Shown: in pieces, positions 30,924 to 39,784 of the stretch
Layout: every line of letters begins with the position of its first letter
How positions within the stretch are numbered: position 1 is the first letter of the stretch
Source of the DNA: Solimonas variicoloris DSM 15731
GTDB taxonomy: Bacteria; Pseudomonadota; Gammaproteobacteria; Nevskiales; Nevskiaceae
Assembly: GCF_000382285.1 (NCBI RefSeq)
Contig: NZ_KB907925.1
Location: 1 to 64,000, forward strand
Length of the DNA: 64,000 nucleotides
Direction: 5' to 3'
Translations under genes and position numbers: made by a program
The notes under the pieces: generated by a model
The model's input: the letters and a program-made list of their open reading frames with translations, nothing else
Databases searched by the model: none
Told to the model about the DNA's origin: nothing

Positions 30924-31652
30924 TCAGCCGTTCGGCCCCGGCACCACGTAGAAGAAGATCGCGAAATACTGCAGCACGCTGCCGGCGAGCACGAACAGGT
31001 GCCAGATCGCATGGTGGTAGCGCAGGCGTTCCCAGACGTAGAACACCACGCCGCCGCTGTAGGCGAGGCCGCCGGCCAGCGTCAGCAGCAGGCCGCCGGT
31101 CGCCAGACGTTCGAGGATCGGCTGAATGGCGACGACCGCGCACCAGCCCATCGCCAGATAGATGACCAGCGACAGCTTCTCGTAGCGGCCGGTCGCGAAG
31201 ATCTTGAACACCACGCCGATCGCGGCCAGCCCCCAGGTCAGCGCGAACAGGCTCCAGCCCCAGGTGCCGTGCAGCGTCACCAGCGTGAACGGCGTGTAGG
31301 TGCCGGCGATCAGAAAGTAGATCATCGAGTGGTCGATGACGCGCAGTACCTTCTTGGCGCCCGGCAGCGGGATCGAGTGGTACAGCGTCGAGGCCGTGTA
31401 CATCAGCACCAGCGTCGCGCCGAATACCGCGGAGGCGATGACGTGCCACTCGTTGCCGTACAGGGCCGCGCGTGCGACCAGCGCGGTCAGGCCGACGATC
31501 GCCAGCAGCACGCCGACGCCGTGCGTCACCGCGTGCGCGATCTCCTCGCCGAGCGAGTACAGCGAATCGGGAATTTCGAGCGGACCGATGTGATGCCCAT
31601 GCAGCGCCGGCTCGTGCAGGTCGTGCAGATTCTTTTCGGTACGGGTCGCCAT
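30924..31652 (-). CDS. Hemolysin III / YqfA-like (PAQR) membrane protein
   Basis: A 242-residue protein with a hydrophilic N-terminus (MATRTEKNLHDLHEP) and seven transmembrane helices. Conserved residues of the progestin-and-adipoQ-receptor/hemolysin III family are visible: YSLGEEIAHAVTHGVG, LYHSIP, DHSMIYFLIAGTYTPF and the C-terminal IWHLFVLAGS His. These His/Asp/Ser residues form a zinc site in the eukaryotic relatives, which act as lipid hydrolases. Bacterial members (YqfA, TrhA) influence membrane lipid homeostasis. ATG at 31652 is used. The gene leads into PPK2. Confidence 0.88.
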   Translation of the reverse strand: MATRTEKNLHDLHEPALHGHHIGPLEIPDSLYSLGEEIAHAVTHGVGVLLAIVGLTALVARAALYGNEWHVIASAVFGATLVLMYTASTLYHSIPLPGAKKVLRVIDHSMIYFLIAGTYTPFTLVTLHGTWGWSLFALTWGLAAIGVVFKIFATGRYEKLSLVIYLAMGWCAVVAIQPILERLATGGLLLTLAGGLAYSGGVVFYVWERLRYHHAIWHLFVLAGSVLQYFAIFFYVVPGPNG

Positions 31653-31737
31653 GCGCAACGCGGAAAGCTCAAGCGGATCGGGGCTTGAGCTTACACGCCT
31701 GCGGCCGGCCGGCAAGGGCCGGCGCAGGCGAACGGCG

Positions 31738-32178
31738 CTACAGGCGCTCGACGCGCAGCGTCGCGCCGTCGGCGGCGACGACGCGGACCTGGGCGCCGGC
31801 CGGCATGTCGCCCGCCCCGCTGATGCGCCACTGCGAATCGTCGACGCGCAGCGTGCCGATGCCGTTCACCAGCGGCTCGCTGAGCGTGAACTGGCGACCG
31901 ACGTAGGACTGGCCGCGGCGGTTCAGCGTCGGCTGATCGGCCGCCGGCGCATCCGGCCGCCAGCGCCGCCAGGCAAGCACGGCGGCGATCGCCAGCACGC
32001 CGAAGATGATGAACTCGGCCTTCCAGCCGAGCGCCGGCACGATCAGCGCGAGCAGGCCGACGACGGCGGCCGACACGCCCATCCACAGGAAGACGGCGCC
32101 GGGCAGCACCGCTTCCAGGGTCAGGAACACCAGGCCGGCGACCCACCAGTGCCACCAGACGATGCCGTCGAGCGCCAT
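31738..32178 (-). CDS. NfeD family membrane protein
   Basis: A 146-residue protein with three hydrophobic helices in the first 70 residues and a C-terminal OB-fold domain (QSYVGRQFTLSEPLVNGIGT to GATLRVERL). This is the short NfeD form, which partners SPFH/stomatin proteins and affects membrane microdomains. It begins nine bases after the SPFH gene, the normal QmcA-NfeD pair. Confidence 0.88.
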   Translation of the reverse strand: MALDGIVWWHWWVAGLVFLTLEAVLPGAVFLWMGVSAAVVGLLALIVPALGWKAEFIIFGVLAIAAVLAWRRWRPDAPAADQPTLNRRGQSYVGRQFTLSEPLVNGIGTLRVDDSQWRISGAGDMPAGAQVRVVAADGATLRVERL

Positions 32179-32187
32179 GGCCGCTCC

Positions 32188-33129
32188 TTACTTGCCGCCC
32201 GCCGCTTTCTTGGCGAGCTCGGCGATGCCGCCGATCGCGCCGATCACGCTCGAAGCTTCGAGCGGCATCAGCACCAGCTTCTCGTTCGGGCTGGTGGCGA
32301 TGCGCGCCAGTGCGTCGACGTATTTCTGCGCAACAAAGTAGTTGATCGCCTGCACGTCGCCCTTGGCGATCGCCTCGCTGACCATCGCCGTCGCCTTGGC
32401 CTCGGCCTCGGCCGAACGCTCGCGGCCTTCGGCGTCGCGGAACGCCGCTTCCTTGCGGCCTTCGGCCTCCAGGATCTGTTCCTGCTTCTGCGCCTCGGCG
32501 GCGAGAATCTGCGCCTGGCGCTCGCCCTCGGCCTTGAGGATCGCCGCCTGGCGGAAGCCTTCGGCGTCGAGGATGTTGGCGCGCTTCTCGCGCTCGGCCT
32601 TCATCTGCCGCGCCATCGCCTCGACCAGCGTCGGCGGCGGACGGATGTCCTTGATCTCGATGCGCGTGACCTTGATGCCCCACGGCGTGGTCGCGCTGTC
32701 GACCACCGACAGCAGCTTGGTGTTGATGTGATCGCGCTGGCTGAGCAGTTCGTCGAGATCCATCGAGCCCATGACCGTGCGCAGATTGGTCATCGTCAGC
32801 TGCATGATCGCGAATTCGAGGCTCTGCACCTCATACGCGGCCTTCGGCGCGTCGAGCACCTGGAAGAACACCACGCCGTCGACGCCGACCATGGCGTTGT
32901 CCTTGGTGATGACCTCCTGCGAGGGCACATCGAGCACCTGCTCCATCATCGACAGCTTTTTACCGATGCTGTCGACGTACGGAATCATCCAGTGCAGGCC
33001 GGGCTCGAAGGTCGCGCGGTACTTGCCGAAGCGCTCGATCGTGTACTCGCGGCCCTGCGGCACGGTGACGACGCCCTTCCACAGCGTCACCAGCGCGAAG
33101 ACGACGAAGATGATCGGAATCAGTTCCAT
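32188..33129 (-). CDS. qmcA: SPFH/stomatin-like membrane protease modulator (QmcA)
   Basis: A 313-residue protein with an N-terminal membrane anchor (MELIPIIFVVFALVTLWKGV), an SPFH domain (VPQGREYTIERFGKYRATFE through IEIKDIRPPPTLVEAMARQM) and a long Glu/Ala/Arg coiled coil (about 185-245) that mediates oligomerisation. In E. coli, QmcA forms large inner-membrane complexes that functionally overlap with HflKC and FtsH. It is paired with the NfeD gene downstream. Confidence 0.9.
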   Translation of the reverse strand: MELIPIIFVVFALVTLWKGVVTVPQGREYTIERFGKYRATFEPGLHWMIPYVDSIGKKLSMMEQVLDVPSQEVITKDNAMVGVDGVVFFQVLDAPKAAYEVQSLEFAIMQLTMTNLRTVMGSMDLDELLSQRDHINTKLLSVVDSATTPWGIKVTRIEIKDIRPPPTLVEAMARQMKAEREKRANILDAEGFRQAAILKAEGERQAQILAAEAQKQEQILEAEGRKEAAFRDAEGRERSAEAEAKATAMVSEAIAKGDVQAINYFVAQKYVDALARIATSPNEKLVLMPLEASSVIGAIGGIAELAKKAAGGK

Positions 33130-33247
33130 GCCAGCCCTACCCGGTGAGCGCCGTCGAGTGACGGCAGGCCGATTCTAGCAACCGCACGCGCCGCATTCGT
33201 GACGGTGCCGTCAGACGGCCCCGGCACGCGCGCTGCCGGTGCGCGCC

Positions 33248-33661
33248 TCAGGCGGCTTCGGCGGCCGCCATCTGCTTGATGCGCTCGACCATCGCGTAGA
33301 AGCCGTTGCGGCGGTTCATCGAGATATTGCTCTCCAGGCCGAGGCGCTCGAAGGCATTGCCGATGTCGAGCGCGAGGATCTGCTGCGGCGTCTTGCCGGA
33401 GGTCAGCATGAACAGCACGGCGATCAGACCCTTGACGATGTGCGCGTCGGAATCGCCGCGGAATTCCAGGGTCTTCGGCGGCCCCGGCCGGACCTCGTGC
33501 GTCAGCCACACCTGCGACATGCAGCCGCGCACCTTGTTGGCGTCGACGTGCGCGCCGTCCGGCATCGGCGGCAGCTTGCGGCCGAGCTCGATGAGGTAGC
33601 GGTAGCGCTCCTCCCAGTCGCCGAGCATTTCGAAGGTTTCGGCCAGTTCATCGACATTCAT
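33248..33661 (-). CDS. sufE: SufE family Fe-S assembly protein
   Basis: A 137-residue SufE. The start MNVDELAETFEMLGDWEERY, the motif ANKVRGC47MSQVWLTHE with the sulfur-accepting Cys47, and GDSDAHIVKGLIAVLFMLTSGKTP are diagnostic. SufE accepts persulfide from a SufS/CsdA-type cysteine desulfurase and stimulates it during iron-sulfur cluster assembly in the cytosol. No desulfurase or suf operon is near, so it may be the CsdE-type stand-alone paralogue. It is divergent from msrP across 116 bp. Confidence 0.9.
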   Translation of the reverse strand: MNVDELAETFEMLGDWEERYRYLIELGRKLPPMPDGAHVDANKVRGCMSQVWLTHEVRPGPPKTLEFRGDSDAHIVKGLIAVLFMLTSGKTPQQILALDIGNAFERLGLESNISMNRRNGFYAMVERIKQMAAAEAA

Positions 33662-33777
33662 GGCACTGCGCGTCCGGATTTCGTGTTCGTTCGTACAAGC
33701 GCATATGGTAGCGGCGAACGCCCGGCGTCCGCCGTGGTCCATGCCGGACCGTTCTCGTCCCTCACCGGAGCCACCGC

Positions 33778-34722
33778 ATGCTGATCCGCATCCTGCCGCC
33801 GCACGCGCTGCGCGAATCCGACGTCACGCCGGAAGCGCTGTACCTCAGCCGCCGCCGCGTGCTCAGCGGCCTCGGCGCCGCGGCGCTGGCGCTGCCGGGT
33901 CTGGCCGCGGCGAAAGCCGCGGCGCCGGCGCTGGCGGCGCTGAACGTCGCCGCCCGTCGCGACCAGGCCGGCGGCGAGAAAGTGACCGACTTCGAGACCG
34001 TCAGCACCTACAACAACTACTACGAGTTCGGCAGCGACAAGGACGATCCCGCGCGCAACGCCGGCTCGCTGAAGACACGGCCGTGGACCGTCGTCGTCGA
34101 CGGCGAATGCGAGGCGCCGGGCCGCGCCGACATCGACGCCCTGATCGCCGGCCGCCTCGAGGAACGCATCTACCGGCATCGCTGCGTCGAAGCCTGGAGC
34201 ATCGTCGTGCCCTGGGTCGGCCTGCCGCTCGGCGACTTCCTCAAGCGCTACAAGCCGACCTCGAAGGCCAGGTACGTCGCCTTCGAGACCCTGTACGACC
34301 CGAAGCAGATGCCGGACACGCGCTACGGCGTGCTCGACTGGCCGTACGTCGAGGGCCTGCGCCTCGACGAGGCCATGCACCCGCTGACGATGCTCACCGT
34401 CGGCATGTACGGGCGCGTGCTGCCGAACCAGAACGGCGCGCCGCTGCGCCTGACGGTGCCGTGGAAGTACGGCTTCAAGAGCATCAAGTCGATCGTGCGC
34501 ATCCGCTTCGTCGAGAAACAGCCGCCGACCACCTGGAACCGCATGGCGGCGAACGAGTACGGCTTCTATTCGAACGTCAATCCGCACGTCGACCATCCGC
34601 GCTGGAGCCAGGCCAAGGAACGCCGCCTCGGCGAGCTTTTCAAGCGCGACACCCTGATGTTCAACGGTTATCCGGAAGTCGCCTCGCTCTATGCCGGCAT
34701 GGACCTGAAGCAGAACTACTGA
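33778..34722 (+). CDS. msrP: Protein-methionine-sulfoxide reductase, catalytic subunit
   Basis: A 314-residue molybdoenzyme. The twin-arginine signal [17 protein letters not shown] (about 24-40) exports it folded to the periplasm. The molybdopterin-coordinating Cys136 lies in RHRC136VEAWS, and the NNYYEFG and [11 protein letters not shown] blocks match YedY/MsrP. It repairs oxidised methionines in envelope proteins, taking electrons from the membrane haem protein MsrQ encoded next. Its stop overlaps the msrQ start (TGATG). Length is typical. Confidence 0.95.
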   Translation: MLIRILPPHALRESDVTPEALYLSRRRVLSGLGAAALALPGLAAAKAAAPALAALNVAARRDQAGGEKVTDFETVSTYNNYYEFGSDKDDPARNAGSLKTRPWTVVVDGECEAPGRADIDALIAGRLEERIYRHRCVEAWSIVVPWVGLPLGDFLKRYKPTSKARYVAFETLYDPKQMPDTRYGVLDWPYVEGLRLDEAMHPLTMLTVGMYGRVLPNQNGAPLRLTVPWKYGFKSIKSIVRIRFVEKQPPTTWNRMAANEYGFYSNVNPHVDHPRWSQAKERRLGELFKRDTLMFNGYPEVASLYAGMDLKQNY

Positions 34723-35348
34723 TGCCGGCGCCGAGTGCGAAAGCGCGGCTCTGGCTGTTGCGCCTCGCCGCCTGGACGCTGGGCCTCGCGCCGCTGCTGT
34801 GGCTGGCCGTCCGCGTGCTGCAGTCGCGGCTCGGCGCCAACCCGGTCGAGTTCCTCGAACACTACGCCGGCGACTGGTCGCTGCGCCTGCTGCTGGCGAC
34901 GCTGGCGATGACGCCGCTGCGTCGCGCGACCGGCTGGTCCGAGCCGGTCCGCGTGCGGCGCGTGCTCGGCCTGTGGGCGTTCTTCTGGATCTGCCTGCAT
35001 TTCGCGATCTACCTGACCTTCGATCTCGAAGGCTCGCCGGCGGCGCTCGCCGACGATCTCGTCAAGCGCAGCTACATCACGATCGGCTTCGCGGCGTGGC
35101 TGCTGCTGCTGCCGCTCGCCATCACCTCGACGCAGGGCTGGCAGCGGCGCCTGAAACGGCGCTGGACGCAGCTGCACCGGCTGATCTACGCGGCGGCGCT
35201 GCTCGGCGTGCTGCACTACCTGTGGCTGGTCAAGGCCGACCGGCGCGAACCCTTGCTGTACCTGGCGCTGCTGCTGGTCCTGCTCGGCTGGCGCCTGCCG
35301 TGGCGCGGTATACTCCGCGGCCATCCGCCGCCCCGCCGCACTCCGTGA
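34722..35348 (+). CDS. msrQ: MsrQ haem-binding membrane subunit
   Basis: A 208-residue inner-membrane protein with about six helices of the ferric-reductase-like type. It starts [20 protein letters not shown]; key blocks are [29 protein letters not shown] with a haem His, and [20 protein letters not shown] with two more His. It passes electrons from the quinone pool or flavin reductase to MsrP. Start and stop overlap msrP and rph respectively (TGATG and GTGA), so all three genes are translated as a coupled run. Confidence 0.93.
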   Translation: MPAPSAKARLWLLRLAAWTLGLAPLLWLAVRVLQSRLGANPVEFLEHYAGDWSLRLLLATLAMTPLRRATGWSEPVRVRRVLGLWAFFWICLHFAIYLTFDLEGSPAALADDLVKRSYITIGFAAWLLLLPLAITSTQGWQRRLKRRWTQLHRLIYAAALLGVLHYLWLVKADRREPLLYLALLLVLLGWRLPWRGILRGHPPPRRTP

Positions 35349-36070
35349 CCGATCCCCTGCTCCGCGCCTCCGGCCGCCGCGCCGACGAGCTTCGCCCCGT
35401 TTCGATCGTCCGCGGCTACACCAAACACGCCGAGGGCTCGGTGCTCGTCAGCTTCGGCGACACGCGCGTGCTGTGCACCGCCAGCGTCGAGGAACGCGGT
35501 CCGGCGTGGAAGAAGGAAGGCGGCTGGGTCACCGCCGAATACGGCATGCTGCCGCGCGCCACGCACGACCGCAGCCGCCGCGAGGCCGCGCTGGGCAAGC
35601 AGTCCGGCCGCACGCAGGAAATCCAGCGCCTGATCGGCCGCTCGCTGCGCGCCTGCGTCGATCTCGACGCGCTCGGCCCGTACACGATCACCATCGACTG
35701 CGACGTGCTGCAGGCTGACGGGGGCACGCGCACCGCGGCGATCACCGGCGGCTACGTCGCGCTCGCCGACGCGATCGCGGCCGTGCGCAAGACCGGCAAG
35801 ATCAAGAAGAACCCGCTGTTCGGCCAGATCGCCGCGGTCTCGGTCGGCATCCACGCCGGCAAGCCGGTGCTCGATCTCGACTACCGCGAGGATTCCGGCT
35901 GCGAGTGCGACATGAACGTCGTCATGAACGAGGCCGGCCAGTTCATCGAGGTGCAGGGCACCGCCGAGGGCCACGCCTTCCGCCGCGACGAGCTGAACCA
36001 GCTGCTCGATCTCGCCACCCAGGGCATCGCCCAGCTGATCGAGGCACAGCGCGCCGCGCTGCAGGGCTGA
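35345..36070 (+). CDS. rph: RNase PH
   Basis: A 241-residue RNase PH with GTG start overlapping the msrQ stop. It shows the family start ([20 protein letters not shown]), [30 protein letters not shown] and [16 protein letters not shown], and the phosphate-binding and catalytic [18 protein letters not shown]. The enzyme trims 3' ends of tRNA precursors using phosphate. It is complete, unlike the frameshifted gene of E. coli K-12. The following RdgB-domain gene is a frequent neighbour. Confidence 0.96.
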   Translation: MTDPLLRASGRRADELRPVSIVRGYTKHAEGSVLVSFGDTRVLCTASVEERGPAWKKEGGWVTAEYGMLPRATHDRSRREAALGKQSGRTQEIQRLIGRSLRACVDLDALGPYTITIDCDVLQADGGTRTAAITGGYVALADAIAAVRKTGKIKKNPLFGQIAAVSVGIHAGKPVLDLDYREDSGCECDMNVVMNEAGQFIEVQGTAEGHAFRRDELNQLLDLATQGIAQLIEAQRAALQG

Positions 36071-36074
36071 TCGG

Positions 36075-37121
36075 GTGCAGATCCGGCCGTACCGCGACAG
36101 CGACGCCGATGCCGTCGTCGCGCTGTGGCAGGACTGCGGACTGACGCGCCCCTGGAACGACCCGCGCCGCGACATCGCCCGCAAGCAGGCGCTGCAGGCC
36201 GAAGGCTTCCTGGTCGCCATGCTCGACGAGGCGATCGTCGGCAGCGTGATGGCCGGATACGACGGCCACCGCGGCTGGGTCAACTACCTGGCCGTGCATC
36301 CGGCGCATCGCCACCGCGGCATCGGCCGCACGCTGATGGCCGCCGCCGAGACCTACGTCGCCAGTCTCGGCGCGCCGAAACTCAATCTGCAGGTGCGCGA
36401 CGGCAACCTCGACGCCGTGCTGTTCTACGAACGCCTCGGCTATGCGCGCGACGCCGTGCTCAGCTACGGCAAGCGCCTGATCAGCGACGGGCCGCGTGCC
36501 TCGGCCGCCGAGCCGGACCGCGGCGAGCTGGTGCTGGCCTCGCGCAACGCCAAGAAGCTCGGCGAAATGCAGGCGCTGCTCGCGCCGCTCGGCTATCGCC
36601 TGCGCCTGGTGTCCGAGTTCAGCGACGTCGAACCCGAGGAATCGGCGCCGAGCTTCGTCGAGAATGCCCTGATCAAGGCCCGCCACGCCGCGCGCGTCTC
36701 GGGCCTGCCAGCGCTCGCCGACGATTCGGGCCTCGAAGTCGAAGCGCTGAACGGCGCGCCCGGCGTGCGCTCGGCGCGCTACGCCGGCATCGACGCGAGT
36801 CAGACCGAACGCGACCGCGCCAACAACGCCAGGCTGCTCGACGCGCTGCGCGAGGTGCCGGACGACCGGCGCGGCGCGCGCTTCGTCAGCGTGCTGGCGA
36901 TGCTGCGGCACGCCGACGATCCGGTACCGCTGCTCGCGCAGGGCTTCTGGAACGGCCGCATCCTGCGTGCGCCGCAGGGCGCCAACGGCTTCGGCTACGA
37001 CCCGCTGTTCTGGGTCGCCGAACGCGCCTGCAGCGCTGCCGAACTGCCGCCGGCGCTGAAGAACCGCCTCTCGCACCGCGCCCGCGCCAGCGCCGAGCTG
37101 CTGCGCCAGCTGCAGCGGTGA
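36075..37121 (+). CDS. Fusion of a YpeA-type GNAT acetyltransferase with RdgB (XTP/dITP pyrophosphatase)
   Basis: A 348-residue two-domain protein with GTG start four bases after rph. Residues 1-135 are a complete GNAT domain very like E. coli Ype[32 protein letters not shown], the acetyl-CoA loop [12 protein letters not shown] and [14 protein letters not shown]. Residues 150-348 are a complete RdgB/HAM1 nucleotidase: [51 protein letters not shown] and [10 protein letters not shown]. RdgB removes deaminated purine nucleotides (XTP, dITP) from the pool. Both halves keep their key residues, with a 10-15 residue linker. RdgB alone is the usual rph neighbour; the fusion is uncommon to my knowledge. 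Confidence 0.92.
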   Translation: MQIRPYRDSDADAVVALWQDCGLTRPWNDPRRDIARKQALQAEGFLVAMLDEAIVGSVMAGYDGHRGWVNYLAVHPAHRHRGIGRTLMAAAETYVASLGAPKLNLQVRDGNLDAVLFYERLGYARDAVLSYGKRLISDGPRASAAEPDRGELVLASRNAKKLGEMQALLAPLGYRLRLVSEFSDVEPEESAPSFVENALIKARHAARVSGLPALADDSGLEVEALNGAPGVRSARYAGIDASQTERDRANNARLLDALREVPDDRRGARFVSVLAMLRHADDPVPLLAQGFWNGRILRAPQGANGFGYDPLFWVAERACSAAELPPALKNRLSHRARASAELLRQLQR

Positions 37122-37193
37122 AGCCGGTGCGCGGCGACGTGGACAGCGCAGCCTTCGTCCCGGGCGCAAGCCCGGCGCCGCAGCGCGCCGCGG

Positions 37194-37359
37194 CCGGGCG
37201 AGCGCCGGGCCGGATGGCCGTTCAGGGCCGTCCGCGGATCGGCTGCCGATGAAGACCCGGACTGCCATCCCTGACGAGACCTCGGTGCCGGATCGAGCCC
37301 CGGCCCGGCCATCCTTGTCCGGGCGATCGCCGGGCCGGACTGCCATTCAAGGCCGTCCG
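37194..37359 (+). repeat. Two copies of a 41-bp direct repeat flanking the hemW start
   Basis: Copy one is 37194-37234, copy two 37319-37359. Both begin CCGGGCGA and run through CGCCGGGCCGGA to GGCCGTCCG, differing at about six positions. A shorter related piece (CCGGACTGCCATCCC) lies between them near 37258. Copy two contains the palindrome GGCGATCGCC. It looks like a dispersed intergenic element; copy two falls inside the predicted hemW reading frame. Confidence 0.75.
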
Positions 37360-38523
37360 GCTGATCCGGCGATCCCACTGTCCCTTTATCTGCATTTTCC
37401 GTGGTGCGTGCGCAAATGCCCGTACTGCGACTTCAACTCGCACGCGCTGCGCGGCGAGATTCCGGAAGACGCCTACGTCGACGCGCTGCTGCGCGATCTC
37501 GATTTCGAGCTGCGCGAGCTGCCGGACGCGCGGCCGCTGACGAGCATCTTCATGGGCGGCGGCACGCCGAGCCTGTTCTCGGACCGCGCGATCGGTCGCG
37601 TGCTCGACGGCGTGAACCGGCGCCTGCCGTTCGCGCCCGACATCGAGATCACGCTGGAAGCCAACCCCGGCACGGCCGAGGCAGCGCACTTCGCCGGCTA
37701 CGTCGCCGCTGGCGTCAACCGCCTGTCGATCGGCGTGCAAAGCCTGAACGACGCGCACCTGAAGCGGCTCGGCCGCATTCATGATCGCGGCGAGGCGATC
37801 GCCGCCTACCAGCTCGCGCGCCGCGCCGGCTTTGCCAACGTCAATCTGGATCTGATGTACGCGCTGCCGCAGCAGACGCCGGACGAGGCCGCCGCCGATC
37901 TGCGCGCGGCGCTGGCGCTGGCCCCCGAACACCTCTCGTACTACCAGCTGACGCTGGAGCCGAACACCGAATTCGGCGCGCGGCCACCCGCAGTGCCCGA
38001 CGACGAGCAGGCCTGGGACATGCAGCTGCAGGGCCAGGCCCTGCTCGCCGCGCACGGCTACGCGCAGTACGAGGTATCGGCCTACGCGCAGCCGGACCGG
38101 CGCGCGCGCCACAACCTGAACTACTGGCGCTTCGGCGACTACCTCGGCATCGGCTCCGGCGCGCACGGCAAGCGCAGCCTCGCGGACGACGCACCGACCG
38201 GCGACGGCCTGCAGGTCGAGCGCCGCGCCCGGCACAAGCATCCGCGTACCTACCTCGAACGCGCCGGCGACGATGGCGCTGTGCAGGAGCGGCGCCGCGT
38301 GACGGCAGCCGAACTGCCGCTCGAATTCCTGATGAACGCGCTGCGCCTCAACGATGGCTTCGCCATCGCCGACTATCGCGCGCGCACCGGCCTCGACTGG
38401 GCGGCGCTGGCGCCGGCCGCGACGGCGCGGGCACGCGGCCTGATCGAGGAACGCGACGGCCACGTGCGACCGACCGAGCTCGGCCACCGCCACCTCAACG
38501 GCCTGCTCGGACTCTTTCTCTGA
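37249..38523 (+). CDS. hemW: HemW, radical SAM haem chaperone
   Basis: A 424-residue protein of the HemW/HemN-like radical SAM group. The cluster motif is C53VRKC57PYC60DF, preceded by LSLYLHFPW, and followed by IFMGGGTPSLFS, LEANPGTAEA, RLSIGVQSLNDAHLKRLGR, LDLMYALPQQT and YEVSAYAQ. HemW binds haem and delivers it to respiratory enzymes; it lacks the CxxxCxxCxC variant of true coproporphyrinogen dehydrogenase. Normally the protein begins only a few residues before the LYLHFP strand. Here the only in-frame starts are ATG 37249 or GTG 37285, giving a 30-40 residue Arg/Pro-rich leader encoded partly by a repeat element. The start is uncertain. Confidence 0.92.
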   Translation: MKTRTAIPDETSVPDRAPARPSLSGRSPGRTAIQGRPADPAIPLSLYLHFPWCVRKCPYCDFNSHALRGEIPEDAYVDALLRDLDFELRELPDARPLTSIFMGGGTPSLFSDRAIGRVLDGVNRRLPFAPDIEITLEANPGTAEAAHFAGYVAAGVNRLSIGVQSLNDAHLKRLGRIHDRGEAIAAYQLARRAGFANVNLDLMYALPQQTPDEAAADLRAALALAPEHLSYYQLTLEPNTEFGARPPAVPDDEQAWDMQLQGQALLAAHGYAQYEVSAYAQPDRRARHNLNYWRFGDYLGIGSGAHGKRSLADDAPTGDGLQVERRARHKHPRTYLERAGDDGAVQERRRVTAAELPLEFLMNALRLNDGFAIADYRARTGLDWAALAPAATARARGLIEERDGHVRPTELGHRHLNGLLGLFL

Positions 38524-38608
38524 AGCGTCCTGCGCGCATGACGCGCGCCTGGCGCTCTGCGACACTGAGCCGGCATCCACAGGCGCAAGCGTCGCCCGGA
38601 GCCACGCC

Positions 38609-38800
38609 ATGCTCGAGGAAGTCGTCGTCACCTGTCCGGCCTGCTGGGAGGAAATCGCCCTGGCGATCGACCGGTCCGCCGGCGATGAGCAGGTCTACGC
38701 CGAGGATTGCCCGGTCTGCTGCCGGCCGATGACGGTGCGCGTGCAGGTCCGGGCCGACGGCGAAGGCTGTACAGTGAATGTGGAACCGGAAAGCGACTGA
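38609..38800 (+). CDS. CPXCG-motif cysteine-rich small protein
   Basis: A 63-residue protein, MLEEVVVTCPACWEEIALAI at the start, with two zinc-knuckle pairs, CPAC and CPVC (followed by C). This matches the small CPXCG cysteine-rich family of unknown function, presumed to bind one zinc. It lies 15 bases before the RDD gene and 85 after hemW. Confidence 0.8.
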   Translation: MLEEVVVTCPACWEEIALAIDRSAGDEQVYAEDCPVCCRPMTVRVQVRADGEGCTVNVEPESD

Positions 38801-38815
38801 AGGAAGGCCGCAGCG

Positions 38816-39280
38816 ATGGACGAAGTCAGCGAGATGAGCGTCGGCAACGCCGGCGCGACGATCCCGACGGTGCACTACGTCGGCTTCTGGGCGCGCGTGT
38901 TCGCGAGCCTGGTCGACTCGATCGTCGTGCTGTTCGCGCTGGTGCCGATGGCGCTGCTGCTCGGCCTGTTCGGCATCGGCATCAACGAGGAAGATCCGTA
39001 CGCGCAGCTGACGGTGCAGCTGATGATCGGCGCCGTGGTGCTGGTGTTCTGGCTGACGCGCATGGCGACGCCCGGCAAGATGATCATCAACGCCGTCATC
39101 GTCGATGCCACCACCTTCGGCAAGCCGAGCTGGAAGCAGTACCTGGCGCGCTATCTCGGCTACTTCGTGTCGACGCTGCCGTTCTGCCTCGGCCTGCTGT
39201 GGGTCGCCTTCGACGCACGCAAGCAGGGCTGGCACGACAAGATCGCCGGTACCGTCGTCATCCGCCAGCCGCAGAACTGA
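38816..39280 (+). CDS. RDD family membrane protein
   Basis: A 154-residue inner-membrane protein. The family-defining region is GFWARVFASLVDSIVVLFAL (R and D inside the first helix), followed by a second helix pair and LTRMATPGKMIINAVIVDA. The C-terminal QGWHDKIAGTVVI is also typical. RDD proteins may act in ion transport or membrane homeostasis; function here is not known. Probably co-transcribed with the CPXCG gene. Confidence 0.85.
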   Translation: MDEVSEMSVGNAGATIPTVHYVGFWARVFASLVDSIVVLFALVPMALLLGLFGIGINEEDPYAQLTVQLMIGAVVLVFWLTRMATPGKMIINAVIVDATTFGKPSWKQYLARYLGYFVSTLPFCLGLLWVAFDARKQGWHDKIAGTVVIRQPQN

Positions 39281-39289
39281 AGCGCGGAC

Positions 39290-39318
39290 TTGCGATCGCG
39301 GCGAGGCGACATTAAACT
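39290..39318 (+). promoter_or_regulatory. Candidate promoter of the type-B L31 gene
   Basis: TTGCGA (39290-39295) and TAAACT (39313-39318), 17 bases apart, each match four of six consensus positions and lie 36 bases before the L31 start. No obvious Zur-type AT palindrome was seen. Prediction by eye. Confidence 0.35.
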
Positions 39319-39354
39319 TCGCGCCCTTTCGAGCTTTTGCGTGAAGGTTTTCCC

Positions 39355-39597
39355 ATGAGAGACGGCATCCACCCCGAGTATCGCCCGGTCGCGTTTAAGG
39401 ACGGCGCCGCTGATCACGTGTTCATCATCGGTTCGACGGTGAAGACCCGGGAAACGATCACGATCGACGGCACCGAGTACCCGCTGGTCAACCTCGACAC
39501 CTCCAGCCTGTCGCACCCGTTCTACACGGGCAAGCAGAAGGTCGTCGACACCGGCGGTCGCGTCGGCAAGTTCAAGGCGCGCTACGGCAAGAAGTAA
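39355..39597 (+). CDS. rpmE2: 50S ribosomal protein L31, type B
   Basis: An 80-residue L31 starting [20 protein letters not shown]. It lacks the four zinc-binding Cys of the type-A protein and has the type-B insertions and ending ([20 protein letters not shown]). In many bacteria type B replaces the zinc form under zinc limitation and is repressed by Zur; no Zur site is evident here. A start at 39355 with AAGG upstream is chosen over a possible GTG 18 bases earlier. A strong terminator follows. Confidence 0.95.
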   Translation: MRDGIHPEYRPVAFKDGAADHVFIIGSTVKTRETITIDGTEYPLVNLDTSSLSHPFYTGKQKVVDTGGRVGKFKARYGKK

Positions 39598-39624
39598 GCC
39601 CAGCCGTCGGTCGCAGGACCCGAA

Positions 39625-39649
39625 GGCCGCGCGCAAGCGCGGCCTTTTT
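39625..39649 (+). terminator. Terminator of rpmE2
   Basis: A perfect eight-base GC stem (39625-39632 with 39637-39644, loop GCAA) is followed by five T, 28 bases after the rpmE2 stop. Confidence 0.92.
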
Positions 39650-39784
39650 CGTTGCCCGGCCGCCCGGATTTGCTGCAGCGCCAACCCCGGCCGCGTCCTG
39701 CGGCCGTGTGCGCAAAGGCCCCCGCGCCGTGACAATGCGCGCCCTCTAATTTCGCGCATCCAGGCAGAAGGCACTGCGACGATC

